DNA from: Aquipseudomonas guryensis
GTDB lineage: Bacteria; Pseudomonadota; Gammaproteobacteria; Pseudomonadales; Pseudomonadaceae
Length of the DNA: 64,000 bases
Direction: 5' to 3'
Assembly (NCBI RefSeq): GCF_014164785.1
Contig: NZ_JACJFN010000002.1
Location: 62,001-126,000, forward strand
The position numbers were made by a program, and so were the translations under genes. The notes below the pieces were generated by a model. The model had not been told where the DNA came from. It worked only from the letters and a program-made list of their open reading frames with translations, and ran no database searches. Shown in pieces: positions 50,047-59,987 of the stretch (position 1 is its first letter; each line of letters starts with the position of its first letter).

Positions 50047-50137
50047 CCCCTCTCCCACTTGTGGGAGAGGGGCTGGGGGAGAGGGGGCGGGGCAACTCCC
50101 TCTCCCCAACCCTCTCCCGTGAACGGGAAAGGGGGCA
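50047..50137. repeat. C/T-rich double-hairpin intergenic repeat
   Basis: Perfect CCCCTCTCCCAC-tt-GTGGGAGAGGGG (50047-50072), then a G-rich linker and a second hairpin ending near 50137. This kind of repeat is widespread in Pseudomonas and related genomes. It sits between convergent genes and could end transcription from both sides. Confidence 0.75.
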
Positions 50138-50210
50138 AAAGCGATTCGCGCCTGCCCTACAGAGTTTAGGCATTTGCAAAAAAGATCCTATACGGTCCTG
50201 AGCGCGCGCC

Positions 50211-53200
50211 TCAGCTCAGATTCAGATGCCGGCTGAGCAGGGCGCGCAGGGCCGCCGGTTTGACCGGCTTGGCCAGGTAGTCGAGGCCGGCGGCGTGCAC
50301 GGCGGCGATCAGTTCCGGACGGCCGTCGGCGCTGATCACCACGCCCGGCAACGGCTCACCGAGACGGGTGCGTAGCCAGGCCATCAGTTCGGTGCCGGTG
50401 TCGCCCTCGTCGAGGTGGTAGTCGACCAGCGCCAGCTGCGGGCGCACATCCTCATCCAATAAATGCTCGCACTCCAGGCGATTGCGCGCCGTCCACACCT
50501 GGCAACCCCAGCGTGACAGCAGGCTGTGCATGCCGGTGAGGATGCTGTCCTCGTTGTCGATGCACAGCACCTGGGCGCCGCCGAGGGCCTTGCCGTTGAG
50601 TTCGCCGAGGTGCTGTCGTGGACTGCTGACGGGCAGCGCGGCGCTGGCCAGCGGCACGCTGACGCTGAACACGCTGCCCTTGCCCGGCCAGGAACGTACC
50701 TCCAGGCGATGGCCAAGCACCCGGCAGAGGCCGTCGGCAATCGCCAGGCCCAGGCCCAGGCCTTTCTCGGCGCGGGTCTGGTGACTGTCCAGGCGCTTGA
50801 ATTCCTCGAAGATCACCTTGCGCTTGTCCTCGGGAATGCCGGGGCCACGGTCCCAGACTTCCAGACGCAGGTTCTGCCCCTCGCGGCGCACACCTAGCAG
50901 CACATGACCCTTGGCATAACGGAAGGCGTTGGTCAGGAAGTTCTGCAGCACCCGGCGCAGCAGGCGCGGGTCGCTTTCGATGCGTAGCTTGCTCGGGCAA
51001 AGGCGGAAATCCACGCCCTGTTCCTGGGCCAGTACCTTGAACTCAGTGCCGAGGGCATCGAACAGCTGGCTGAGCGGGAAAGCGCTGAGGTCGGGGGTGA
51101 TACGGCCGTTTTCCAGGCGCGAGATATCCAGCAGGTCGCTGATCAGGTCTTCCGCCGAGCGCAGCGAGCTGTCCAGATGGCGCACCAGTTCCTGGGCCTC
51201 GCGTGGCAGGACCTCCTGCTGGTGGGAGAGGGCGGCGGAGAACAGTCGGGCGGCATTCAGCGGCTGCATCAGGTCGTGGCTGACCGCAGCGAGGAAGCGG
51301 GTTTTCGACTGGTTGGCGGCTTCGGCCACGCCCTTTGCTTCGGTGAGGGCCTGGTTGAGCCGGGACAATTCCTGGGTGCGCGCTGCGACCCGCTGCTCCA
51401 GACCTTCATTGGCCTCCTTGAGCGCCTGTTCGGCTTCGCGGAATTCGGTGATGTCGGTGAAGCTCATGACGAAGCCGCCGCCGGGCATGGGGTTGCCGAT
51501 CAGCTCAATGACCCGGCCGTTGGGGAACAGTCGTTCCGAGGTGTGCGGCTTGCCCTGGCGCATCCAGTACAGGCGCTTGGCGACATGCTCGTCGACCTCT
51601 CCCGGGCCGCACAAACCACGCTCGGCGTTGTAGCGGATGATCTCGGCCACCGGCCGGCCAATGCTGATCAGCCCCTCCGGGTAGTCGAAGAGCTCCAGGT
51701 AACGATGATTCCAGGCCACCAGGCGCAAGGACTGATCGACCACGCTGATGCCCTGGGTGATGTTCTCGATCGCGCCCTGCAGCAGGGCACGGTTGAACTG
51801 CAGCACCTCCGAGGCTTCGTCGACGATGCGCACCACATCCTCGACCTGCATTTCCCGCCCTTCGATGGCCGCGCGCACCACGGCGCGGGTCGATGAGGCG
51901 CCGAGCACGCCGGCGAGCAGGCGTTCGGTGTGGGCGATCCATTCGCTGTCGGCGTTCTGCGTCGGGTTGAACGGCCTGCCCTGGGTGTAGGCGAAGCGCA
52001 GGAAGCTCTGCCGTGAGCGTTCTTCACCGACAAAGCGTGCGGCCAGTTCCTGCAGGTCGGCCACCTGCACCGCCAGCAGGTTGCGCGAACCGGCCTTGGC
52101 ATTCAGCTCCTGGCCGATGAAGCGGCCGGCCTGCCAGTGCTCGGAGACCCGTGTGCGCGAGAACCAGGAGACCCCGCCGAACAGCAGCCAGTTGCCGGCC
52201 AGGGACAGCACCACGCCGCGGGTCAGCGGGTCGATGTCGAAGCCGACCGGGTAATACAGCAGCTCCGGCAGCAGCGGGAAGCTGTCCAGCGACCAGCGCA
52301 TGCCGCCGGCCACCAGGGGCAGGACCAGGGTGTAGAACCACAGGGCGCAGCCGGCGGCGAGGCCGGCGAACACACCGCGGCGGTTGGCCTGCTTCCACAC
52401 CAGGGCGCCGAACATGGCCGGTACCAGCTGGCCGATGGCGGCGAACGACAGCTGACCGATGGTGGCCAGGCTGGCGTTGGTGCCGAGCAGGCGATAGCAC
52501 ACGTAGGCCAGCAGCAGGATGATCAGGATGCTCAAGCGGCGTGCGCTGAGCATCCAGTGGCGGAAGGCCTCGAACGGCCGCTCGGTGTTCTGCCGGCGCA
52601 GCAGCACCGGCAGCAGCATGTCGTTGGAGATCATGGTCGACAGCGCCACCGAGGCGACGATGACCATGCCGGTGGCCGCCGAGGCGCCGCCGATAAAGGC
52701 CAGCAGGGCCAGGGCCGGATGGGCCTCGGCCAATGGCAGGCTGATGACGAAGGAGTCCGGCTGCACGCCGGATGGCAGAAGCAACTGGCCGGCCAGGGCG
52801 ATGGGGATGACGAACAGCGCGGCCAGTACCAGGTAGGCCGGGAACACCCAGCGCGCCAGGCGCAGGTCCTTGGGTTCAATGTTTTCCACCACGGTGACAT
52901 GGAACTGGCGTGGCAGGCAGACGATGGCGGCCATGGCCAGGCCGGTCTGCACCAGCATCGCCGGCCAGTTCACCGTTTCCGCCCAGAACGCCTGCAGCTC
53001 GGGGGCCTGGATCGCCTGGCGGGACAGGTCGGCGAAGCCATCGAACAGGCCCCAGGTGACGAACACACCCACGGCCATGAAGGCCAGCAGCTTGACCAGC
53101 GACTCGAAGGCGATCGCTAGCACCATGCCGCGGTGGTGCTCGGTGACATCCAGGTTGCGCGTGCCGAACAACACGGTGAACAGGGCGAGAATCAGCGACA

Positions 53201-53687
53201 CGATCAGCGCCGTATCCTGGCCGCGGGTCGGGCTAGGGGTGGCGCCGATCAGCAGGTTGACGCCGAGCACGATGCCTTTCAGCTGCAGGGCGATATAGGG
53301 CAGCACGCCAACCAGGCAGATAAGTGCCACCACCACGGCCAGCGACTGCGACTTGCCGTAGCGGGCGGCAATGAAGTCGGCAATCGAGGTGATGTTTTCC
53401 TGTTTGCTGATCATCACCATCTTCTGCAGCACCCAGGGCGCGAACAGCAGGACGATGATTGGCCCCAGGTAGATCGGCAGGAACGACCACAACTGGCCGG
53501 CGGCCTGGCCGACCGCGCCGAAGAAGGTCCAGCTGGTGCAGTACACAGCCAGCGACAGGCTATAGACCCAGGCGCGCACACGCGGCGATAGCGGCGTACG
53601 GCGGCGGTCGCCATAGAAGGCAATACTGAACAGGATGGCCATGTAGACCAGAGCGACCAGGGCGATCAATCCGCTGGACAACGACAT
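50211..53687 (-). CDS. Sodium-solute-symporter-linked hybrid histidine kinase
   Basis: A 1158-residue protein. Residues about 1-480 form an SSS-type transporter with about 13 helices; then a soluble linker and PAS domain (about 640-780), HisKA with VSHDLMQPLNA, HATPase with NAFRYA and GLGLGLAIADG, and a C-terminal receiver (VDYHLDEGDTGTEL). It belongs to the CbrA/ErcS'-like group; size and neighbours match PA3271. Whether it transports or only senses is unknown. The ATG at 53687 gives MSLSSGLIAL and good family length. Confidence 0.88.
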   Translation of the reverse strand: MSLSSGLIALVALVYMAILFSIAFYGDRRRTPLSPRVRAWVYSLSLAVYCTSWTFFGAVGQAAGQLWSFLPIYLGPIIVLLFAPWVLQKMVMISKQENITSIADFIAARYGKSQSLAVVVALICLVGVLPYIALQLKGIVLGVNLLIGATPSPTRGQDTALIVSLILALFTVLFGTRNLDVTEHHRGMVLAIAFESLVKLLAFMAVGVFVTWGLFDGFADLSRQAIQAPELQAFWAETVNWPAMLVQTGLAMAAIVCLPRQFHVTVVENIEPKDLRLARWVFPAYLVLAALFVIPIALAGQLLLPSGVQPDSFVISLPLAEAHPALALLAFIGGASAATGMVIVASVALSTMISNDMLLPVLLRRQNTERPFEAFRHWMLSARRLSILIILLLAYVCYRLLGTNASLATIGQLSFAAIGQLVPAMFGALVWKQANRRGVFAGLAAGCALWFYTLVLPLVAGGMRWSLDSFPLLPELLYYPVGFDIDPLTRGVVLSLAGNWLLFGGVSWFSRTRVSEHWQAGRFIGQELNAKAGSRNLLAVQVADLQELAARFVGEERSRQSFLRFAYTQGRPFNPTQNADSEWIAHTERLLAGVLGASSTRAVVRAAIEGREMQVEDVVRIVDEASEVLQFNRALLQGAIENITQGISVVDQSLRLVAWNHRYLELFDYPEGLISIGRPVAEIIRYNAERGLCGPGEVDEHVAKRLYWMRQGKPHTSERLFPNGRVIELIGNPMPGGGFVMSFTDITEFREAEQALKEANEGLEQRVAARTQELSRLNQALTEAKGVAEAANQSKTRFLAAVSHDLMQPLNAARLFSAALSHQQEVLPREAQELVRHLDSSLRSAEDLISDLLDISRLENGRITPDLSAFPLSQLFDALGTEFKVLAQEQGVDFRLCPSKLRIESDPRLLRRVLQNFLTNAFRYAKGHVLLGVRREGQNLRLEVWDRGPGIPEDKRKVIFEEFKRLDSHQTRAEKGLGLGLAIADGLCRVLGHRLEVRSWPGKGSVFSVSVPLASAALPVSSPRQHLGELNGKALGGAQVLCIDNEDSILTGMHSLLSRWGCQVWTARNRLECEHLLDEDVRPQLALVDYHLDEGDTGTELMAWLRTRLGEPLPGVVISADGRPELIAAVHAAGLDYLAKPVKPAALRALLSRHLNLS

Positions 53688-53845
53688 GCAGACTCCACGG
53701 GAACAAGGGCGCACAAGCGCTGCGGGTAGCCATTAGTCTCGCATGGGTTCTGCCGTCCGTCAGGCAGACTATGGTCGCAAGCGCCTTGAGCCGCCGCCGG
53801 CGGCCTGTTAGCGTGGCCGGCCGTGGAGTTTTCTGGAGCCTGGCG

Positions 53846-54415
53846 ATGTTCGAGCCACTACCCACCGTTTTGCAGCAAGGAGCGCTGCGCCTGGACCCGC
53901 TGAACGAGGCCGATCTGCCCGGCCTGCTGGCATTGGCCGAGGCCAACCGCGAGTCGCAACAGTTCATGAATGGCACCACCCGCCCGGACTGGTACCGAAG
54001 TGCCCTGGCCGAGCACAAGGCGGCGCAGGCCGTGGTGTTTGCCATCCGCCTGGCTGGCGAGCTGGTCGGCACCACGCGTTTCTTCGACTTCAATCCGGCC
54101 CTGCCGGCCGCCGAGATCGGCTCTACCTGGCTGGATGCACGTCAGCACGGCAGCGGGCTGAACAGCATGATCAAGTACCTGATGCTGCGCCATGCCTTCG
54201 AGGACTGGGGCCTGGTGCGTGTGCAGCTGAAGACCGCGGCGAGCAACCTGCGCTCGCAGCGCGCCATCGAGAAGCTCGGTGCGGTGCGCGAAGGTCTGCT
54301 GCGCAATCACCGGCGCCTGGCCGACGGCCGCCTCGACGACACGGTGATGTTCAGCATCACCGACAGCGAGTGGCCGCAGGTCAAGCAGCAGCTGGAAGCG
54401 CGCTTCGGCGCTTGA
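53846..54415 (+). CDS. GNAT acetyltransferase
   Basis: A 189-residue RimJ/RimL-like N-acetyltransferase: GTTRFFDFNP (acetyl-CoA site beta strand), QHGSGLNSMIK and NLRSQRAIEKLGAVREG, the standard C-terminal motif. Substrate unknown. The ATG at 53846 is used over longer upstream frames. The AraC gene begins 6 bp after its stop, so it is likely in a transcript with it. Confidence 0.84.
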   Translation: MFEPLPTVLQQGALRLDPLNEADLPGLLALAEANRESQQFMNGTTRPDWYRSALAEHKAAQAVVFAIRLAGELVGTTRFFDFNPALPAAEIGSTWLDARQHGSGLNSMIKYLMLRHAFEDWGLVRVQLKTAASNLRSQRAIEKLGAVREGLLRNHRRLADGRLDDTVMFSITDSEWPQVKQQLEARFGA

Positions 54416-54421
54416 TCAGCG

Positions 54422-55249
54422 ATGGCGACCAAACGCGAGCAGACCCGCTTCTGGCAGGCCGAGGCTTTGGCCGGGGTCGAGTTGCTGCATGCGCGCTACA
54501 TCGAGCAGCGCTTCGCTCCGCATGTGCATGAAGGCTTCGTGTTTACTGTGATCGAGCACGGCGCCCAGCGTTTTCGCCATCGTGGCAGCGACCATCTAGC
54601 GCCGGTCGGCAGCATGGTGCTGATCAATCCGGACGAGTTGCACACTGGTTCCAAGGCTCACGAGGAAGGCTGGCGTTACCGGGGTTTTTACCCGGACAAC
54701 GCCCAGGTCAGCGGGGTGTTTGCTGAGCTGGGCCTGGCCAGTGGCGGCATGCCCTCGTTTGCCAGTAGCGTGTTGCATGACCCGCAGCTGCATCGGCTGT
54801 TTGGCGAGCTGCACCTGTTGCTGGAAAGCGGTGCCGACGCCCTGCAGCAGCAGACCGCCTGGCGCGAGGCGATTCTTCTGCTGTTCCAGCGTCACGCGCG
54901 GCTTCCCCAGGCAGCGCCGCCCGGTCGTGAGCCGCAGGCGGTGGCGCGGGCCAAGGAGTTGCTCGGCAGCCAGTTGGCCGAACCGCCGTCGCTGGAGCAA
55001 CTGGCGGCAGCGGTCAATCTGTCGCCGTTCCACTTCGCCCGGGTGTTCCGCCGTGCCACCGGCCTGCCACCGCATGCCTGGCTCAAGCAGCGCCGTCTGG
55101 AGCAGGCACGGGCGCTGCTCAAAAGCGGCTGCGCGCCGCTGGCGGTGGCCATGCAGCTGGGCTTCGCCGATCAGAGCCACCTGACCCGGCAGTTCAAGCA
55201 GGTCTATGGGGTTGGCCCCGGCGAATACCGCAGCGCCTGCGCCGGCTGA
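54422..55249 (+). CDS. AraC-family regulator with cupin N-terminus
   Basis: A 275-residue protein: an AraC-ligand-binding cupin domain (about 20-100, HVHEGFVFTVIEHG) and a C-terminal double HTH (LAAAVNLSPFHFARVFRRATG and AMQLGFADQSHLTRQFKQVYG). Such regulators often sit beside azlCD, as here (azlC starts 127 bp downstream), and may respond to branched-chain or related compounds. Confidence 0.87.
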   Translation: MATKREQTRFWQAEALAGVELLHARYIEQRFAPHVHEGFVFTVIEHGAQRFRHRGSDHLAPVGSMVLINPDELHTGSKAHEEGWRYRGFYPDNAQVSGVFAELGLASGGMPSFASSVLHDPQLHRLFGELHLLLESGADALQQQTAWREAILLLFQRHARLPQAAPPGREPQAVARAKELLGSQLAEPPSLEQLAAAVNLSPFHFARVFRRATGLPPHAWLKQRRLEQARALLKSGCAPLAVAMQLGFADQSHLTRQFKQVYGVGPGEYRSACAG

Positions 55250-55376
55250 GGCGTTTCCCTCTCGCGATCATTTGCTCTGCGTGCTCTTGTAGGCGCGGCG
55301 CATTTGACCGATTGCGCAAGATTGTTCAAGACGATCCCTGGACGACCGACTAGCCTCGCTCTCTCAAGGAGGTTCC

Positions 55377-56087
55377 ATGTCCCGTCATCACGAATTCCTG
55401 CAGGGCGCCCGCGACATGCTGCCGATGCTGCTCGGCGCCATACCCTTCGGCATCATCTTCGGCAGCCTGGCCGGCGCTGCCGGCCTCACACCCTGGCAGA
55501 CCATCGGCATGTCCGTGCTGGTGTTTGCCGGCTCGGCACAGTTCATCGCCCTCAGCCTGCTCGGTGGTGGTGCGACTCTGGCGGTCATGCTGCTCACTAC
55601 TTTTGTGGTCAACCTGCGCCATGCCCTGTACAGCGCCAGCCTGCAGCCCTTCGTCCGGCATCTGCCCAAGCGCTGGCGCATGCCGCTGGCCTTCTGGCTG
55701 ACAGACGAGGCCTTTGCCGTGGTCCAGCACCGCTATGCCGAGACGGATAGCTCGCCGCACAAGCACTGGTACTTCCTCGGTGCGGCGCTGGCGATGTACC
55801 TGAACTGGCAACTGTGCACCCTGATCGGTTTGGTATTCGGCCAGGCGGTGCCGAACATCGGCGCCTGGGGGCTGGACTTCGCCATGCTCGCCACTTTTAT
55901 CGGCATCGTCGTGCCGGTGCTGCGCAATCGCCCGCAGGTGGCGGCGGCAGTGGTCGCCGGCGCCGTGGCCCTGGTCGGTCATGGGCTGCCCTACAAACTC
56001 GGCCTGATGGCCGCAGCCGGCGCCGGGATTGTGGTCGGGGTGCTCCTCGAACGGCGTTACCGCCTGCTGCAGGATGAGGTGTTCTAA
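55377..56087 (+). CDS. azlC: Branched-chain amino acid exporter subunit AzlC
   Basis: A 236-residue membrane protein of the AzlC family, about seven helices, with GAIPFGIIFGSLAG near the start. With AzlD it exports branched-chain amino acids or analogues. AAGGAGG Shine-Dalgarno fixes the ATG. azlD begins at the base after its TAA. Confidence 0.87.
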   Translation: MSRHHEFLQGARDMLPMLLGAIPFGIIFGSLAGAAGLTPWQTIGMSVLVFAGSAQFIALSLLGGGATLAVMLLTTFVVNLRHALYSASLQPFVRHLPKRWRMPLAFWLTDEAFAVVQHRYAETDSSPHKHWYFLGAALAMYLNWQLCTLIGLVFGQAVPNIGAWGLDFAMLATFIGIVVPVLRNRPQVAAAVVAGAVALVGHGLPYKLGLMAAAGAGIVVGVLLERRYRLLQDEVF

Positions 56088-56417
56088 ATGGAAAACTGGC
56101 TACTGATTTTCGGCATGCTGGCGATCACCTTCGCCACCCGCTACAGCCTGTTCGCCTTCCCCGATTTGCGCTTCCCTGCACTGGTGCGCCAGGGCCTGCA
56201 TTACGTGCCGACGGCGGTGCTCACCGCCATCGTCGTGCCCGGCATGCTGCTGCCCGATGGCCAGCACCTGGCCCTGCGCCTGGACAATGCCTATCTGCTG
56301 GCCGGGCTGGTGACCATTGGCATCGCCGCACTGACGCGCAATCTGCTGGCGACCATCGCCGGGGGATTGCTGGTGTTCTTCCTGCTGCGCTGGTTTTTTG
56401 GGCAGTTGCCGATCTGA
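56088..56417 (+). CDS. azlD: Exporter subunit AzlD
   Basis: A 109-residue protein with four helices and the AzlD signature FATRYSLFAF, the small partner of AzlC. Immediately follows azlC and is coupled to it. Confidence 0.87.
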   Translation: MENWLLIFGMLAITFATRYSLFAFPDLRFPALVRQGLHYVPTAVLTAIVVPGMLLPDGQHLALRLDNAYLLAGLVTIGIAALTRNLLATIAGGLLVFFLLRWFFGQLPI

Positions 56418-56547
56418 GGCGTGACCGGCTGCAGGAATGTGGCTCGCCTGTCAGTATTGCAATCCAATAGCAGACGGGCCAAATTCCCGCCCAGTTCTGC
56501 TTCTGGATTTACTACTCGCAGGCGGCCCACCGCCAGGTACATGGACG

Positions 56548-58422
56548 ATGACCCAACACTCGCAATTTGCCCTGCTCGGCACCCGGCGCTTCCTGCCGTT
56601 CTTTATCACTCAGCTGCTCGGCGCGTTCAACGACAACGTGTTCAAGCAGGGGCTGATCTTCGTCATCCTGTTCAACATGGCGTTCTCGGATAAGACTGGC
56701 AACCTGCTGGTCAACTTCTGCCACATGCTGTTCATTCTGCCGTTCTTCCTGTTCTCCGCCCTCGGTGGACAGTTTGGCGAGAAGTTCGCCAAGGACGCGC
56801 TGATCCGGGTGATCAAGCTGGCCGAGATCATCATCATGCTGGTCGGCGCCGCCGGTTTTTTCCTAAACAGCTTGCCGCTGCTGTTGCTCGCGCTGTTTGG
56901 CATGGGCACCCACTCGGCGCTGTTCGGCCCGGTGAAGTATTCGATCCTGCCGGCCACCCTGCGCGAGGAGGAGCTGGTCGGCGGTAACGCCTTGGTGGAG
57001 ATGGGCACTTTCCTGGCCATCCTCGCCGGTACCATCGGCGCCGGGGTGATCATGTCCGGTAGCCATTCCGCCGGGATAGTGTCTGGCGCCATCGTGCTGG
57101 TCGCCTGTCTCGGCTACGTGGCCAGCCGCAACATCCCGCGCTCGCATGCGGCGCTGCCGGAACTGGTGCTGGACTGGAATATCTTCCGCCAGACCTGGGC
57201 CACCGTGCGTCTGGGCCTCGGTCAGCGCCCGGCGGTCTCGCGCTCGCTGCTCGGCAACTCCTGGTTCTGGTTCATCGGTTCTATCTACCTGGCGCAGATT
57301 CCGGCATTTGCCAAGGATCTGCTGCACGGTGACAAGACCGTGATCACCCTGATCCTCACCGTGTTCTCGGTGGGCATCGCGCTGGGTTCGGTGCTCTGCG
57401 AGCGCCTGTCCGGGCGCAAAGTGGAGATCGGCCTGGTGCCGTTCGGCTCGATGGGCATGACGATCTTCGGCATCCTCCTTTGGTGGCACTCGGCCGGCTT
57501 CCCGACGGCGGCCGAGCCCTACACCTGGCTGACCCTGCTGGGGCAGGGGCAGGCCTGGTGGCTGCTGGCGGATATCCTTGGCATCGGCATCTTCGGCGGC
57601 TTCTACATCGTGCCGCTGTATGCACTGATCCAGTCGCGCACCGTGGAAAACGAGCGGGCCCGGGTGATCGCCGCCAACAACATCCTCAACGCCTTGTTCA
57701 TGGTGGTCTCTGCGCTGGTGGCGATGCTGTTGCTCAACGTCGCCGGGCTGTCGATCCCGCAGCTGTTCCTGGTGGTGTCGCTGATGAACATCGCGGTCAA
57801 CGCCTACATCTTCAAGATCGTTCCCGAATTCACCATGCGCTTCCTCATCTGGCTGCTCAGCCACTCGATGTACCGCGTGCGGCACGAGGGGCTGGAGGCG
57901 ATTCCGGACGAGGGCGCGGCGGTGCTGGTGTGCAACCACGTGTCCTTCGTCGATGCGCTGCTGATCGGCGGCGCGGTGCGCCGGCCGGTGCGCTTCGTCA
58001 TGTACTACAAGATCTACCAGTTGCCGGTGCTCAACTTCATCTTCCGCACCGCCGGCACCGTGCCGATCGCCGGGCGCAGCGAAGACGAGAAGACTTACGA
58101 ACAGGCCTTCCAGCGCATCGCCCAGTACCTGGCCGATGGCGAAGTGGTGTGCATCTTCCCCGAGGGCAAGCTGACCACCAGCGGCGAGATCGACGAGTTC
58201 AAGGCCGGGGTCGAGCGCATCCTGGCCGCCAACCCGGTGCCAGTGATCCCCATGGCGCTGCAGGGGCTGTGGGGCAGCTTCTTCAGCCGCGCGCCGCACA
58301 AGGGCCTGTTCAAGCGCTTCTGGTCGCGCATCACCCTGGTCGCCGGGCAGCCGATGCCGGCCGACACCGGGCGCCTGGTGCTACAGGAGCAGGTGGCGCA
58401 GTTGCGCGGGGATGTGCGCTAG
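56548..58422 (+). CDS. MFS transporter fused to PlsC-type acyltransferase
   Basis: A 624-residue fusion. Residues about 1-410 form a 12-helix MFS/LplT-like lysophospholipid transporter; residues about 430-624 form a PlsC acyltransferase with NHVSFVD (HX4D) and FPEGKLT. This is a lyso-phospholipid import-and-reacylate protein, similar to E. coli LplT-Aas but without the Aas acyl-ACP synthetase domain. The ATG at 56548 is used. Followed by a terminator shared with sugE. Confidence 0.86.
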   Translation: MTQHSQFALLGTRRFLPFFITQLLGAFNDNVFKQGLIFVILFNMAFSDKTGNLLVNFCHMLFILPFFLFSALGGQFGEKFAKDALIRVIKLAEIIIMLVGAAGFFLNSLPLLLLALFGMGTHSALFGPVKYSILPATLREEELVGGNALVEMGTFLAILAGTIGAGVIMSGSHSAGIVSGAIVLVACLGYVASRNIPRSHAALPELVLDWNIFRQTWATVRLGLGQRPAVSRSLLGNSWFWFIGSIYLAQIPAFAKDLLHGDKTVITLILTVFSVGIALGSVLCERLSGRKVEIGLVPFGSMGMTIFGILLWWHSAGFPTAAEPYTWLTLLGQGQAWWLLADILGIGIFGGFYIVPLYALIQSRTVENERARVIAANNILNALFMVVSALVAMLLLNVAGLSIPQLFLVVSLMNIAVNAYIFKIVPEFTMRFLIWLLSHSMYRVRHEGLEAIPDEGAAVLVCNHVSFVDALLIGGAVRRPVRFVMYYKIYQLPVLNFIFRTAGTVPIAGRSEDEKTYEQAFQRIAQYLADGEVVCIFPEGKLTTSGEIDEFKAGVERILAANPVPVIPMALQGLWGSFFSRAPHKGLFKRFWSRITLVAGQPMPADTGRLVLQEQVAQLRGDVR

Positions 58423-58435
58423 ATTCATCGCCATG

Positions 58436-58466
58436 AAAAAGCCCGCCATTTGGCGGGCTTTTTTCT
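58436..58466. terminator. Bidirectional terminator
   Basis: GCCCGCCA-tt-TGGCGGGC stem with flanking A-run and T-run, between the convergent MFS-PlsC and sugE genes. Confidence 0.93.
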
Positions 58467-58475
58467 GTCTGGGTA

Positions 58476-58790
58476 TCAATGGCTGAGCTTGAGCCCCAGC
58501 AGTCCGGCGACGATCAGCCCGACGCTGAGCAGACGCAGCAGCGCCATCGACTCGCCGAACAGGATGACCCCGGCGATCACCGTGCCCACGGCACCGACTC
58601 CGGTCCAGATCGCGTAGGCGGTGCCCAGGGGCAGCTCCTTCATCGCCAGGCCGAGCAGCGCCAGGCTGACGATCATCGCGCCAACGGTAAGCAGGGTAGG
58701 GAGGGGGCGGGTGAAGCCGTCGGTGTATTTCAGGCCGACGGCCCAGCCGACTTCGAACAGGCCGGCGAGCAACAGGATGAACCAGGACAT
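58476..58790 (-). CDS. sugE: Guanidinium exporter of the SMR family
   Basis: A 104-residue four-helix protein with the functional Glu13 in GLFEVGW and the SugE/Gdx motif pattern AYAIWTGVG. Gdx proteins export guanidinium in exchange for protons. Here a guanidine-II riboswitch precedes it, which supports this substrate. The ATG at 58790 has a GCGGAG site. Confidence 0.9.
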   Translation of the reverse strand: MSWFILLLAGLFEVGWAVGLKYTDGFTRPLPTLLTVGAMIVSLALLGLAMKELPLGTAYAIWTGVGAVGTVIAGVILFGESMALLRLLSVGLIVAGLLGLKLSH

Positions 58791-58816
58791 GTGTGACTCC
58801 GCATTAAAGCTATAAG

Positions 58817-58867
58817 TGCGGGCCGTCCCAGGTGATCACTCGCGAGGAGTAGCAAGGTCGTCCTTGC
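58817..58867 (-). promoter_or_regulatory. Guanidine-II (mini-ykkC) riboswitch
   Basis: On the minus strand, two hairpins with ACGR loops: GCAAGG-ACGA-CCTTGC (58852-58867) and TGGG-ACGG-CCCG (58819-58830), separated by 21 bases. The second ends about 28 bases before the sugE ATG, leaving the GGAG site just past it. Tandem ACGR hairpins are the defining mark of this class. Confidence 0.85.
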
Positions 58868-58957
58868 GTTGTGCGTTATTTTGCACACAGTTCTGCACAG
58901 GGCAAGCTCGAGAGGACGAGCGTGCCCTGGCAGATGTTGCCAGAATTGTCAGAGAGG

Positions 58958-59878
58958 TCAGATTCCCTCTGGAACTTCTTCGCCACCGAGGGCTTCGAAC
59001 AGTGCCGGCAGGAAGTCGCAGAAGGTCAGCATCATCAGGGTGAAGCTGGCGTCCAGCTGGCCGAGGTTGTCGTCGCCGCCATCCTGCGCGGCCTGATCCT
59101 GGAGCAGGTCTTCGAAGCGCAGGCGCTTGACCACCAGCTTGTCGTCGAGCATGAACGACAGCTTGTCCTGCCAGGCCAGGGACAGCTGGGTAACCAGTTT
59201 GCCGGTGGACAGGTGCAGCTGGATTTCCTCGCTGGTCAGGTCCTGGCGCTTGCAGCGCACCACACCGCCATCTTCGGCGGTGTCGCGCAGTTCGCACTCA
59301 TCCAGCACGAAGAAGTCCGGCGCCGCCTGTTGCGACTTGACCCAGTCGGTCATGGTCGCGGTCGGCGCCATCTTCACCGACAGCGGGCGCACCGGCAGCG
59401 AACCCAGCACTTCACGCAGGGTCGACAGCAGGTCTTCGGCACGCTTGGCGCTGGCCGAGTCGACCAGGATCAGGCCGAGCTTGGGCGCGATGGCGGCGAA
59501 GGTAGCCGAGCGGCGGACGAAGGCGCGCGGCAGGAAGGACATGATGATCTCGTCCTTGAGCTGGTCGCGCTCCTTCTTGTAGACCTTGCGCATCTGTTCG
59601 GCTTCGATCTGATCGACCTTTTCCTTCAGCGCATCGCGCACCACGCTGCCCGGCAGAATGCGTTCTTCCTTGCGCGCGGCAACCAGCAGGAAATCACCAC
59701 TGACATGCACCAGCGGGGCGTCTTCGCCTTTGCCGAAGGGGGCGATGAAACCGTAGGTGGTCAGCTCCTGGCTGGCACAGGAACGTGCCAGCTTGGTGGC
59801 CAGTGCAGCCTCCAGTGCCTCGGCATCGAAAGGCAGATCCTGGGTCAGGCGATAGACAAGCAGGTTGCGGAACCACAT
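58958..59878 (-). CDS. rdgC: Recombination-associated protein RdgC
   Basis: A 306-residue ring-forming DNA-binding protein; N-terminus [14 protein letters not shown] is the family start, chosen over a longer frame at 59968. RdgC limits RecA-mediated recombination by coating DNA. Divergent from the tRNA-Val/Asp operon. Confidence 0.93.
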   Translation of the reverse strand: MWFRNLLVYRLTQDLPFDAEALEAALATKLARSCASQELTTYGFIAPFGKGEDAPLVHVSGDFLLVAARKEERILPGSVVRDALKEKVDQIEAEQMRKVYKKERDQLKDEIIMSFLPRAFVRRSATFAAIAPKLGLILVDSASAKRAEDLLSTLREVLGSLPVRPLSVKMAPTATMTDWVKSQQAAPDFFVLDECELRDTAEDGGVVRCKRQDLTSEEIQLHLSTGKLVTQLSLAWQDKLSFMLDDKLVVKRLRFEDLLQDQAAQDGGDDNLGQLDASFTLMMLTFCDFLPALFEALGGEEVPEGI

Positions 59879-59987
59879 GGGGGTGACACTCCAATTGCGC
59901 AAAGCGCGCATTATTCTCTGCCCGGGCCGATTGGCCAAGCTGTCGCTAAGCCTTTGGAACGCCTGCAAAATTTTTTAAAAAAAGAGC

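Noticed and set aside
50047..50137. Possible CRISPR or tandem repeat
   Set aside because: Only two imperfect hairpins with no regular repeat-spacer spacing; fits the common C/T-rich intergenic repeat.
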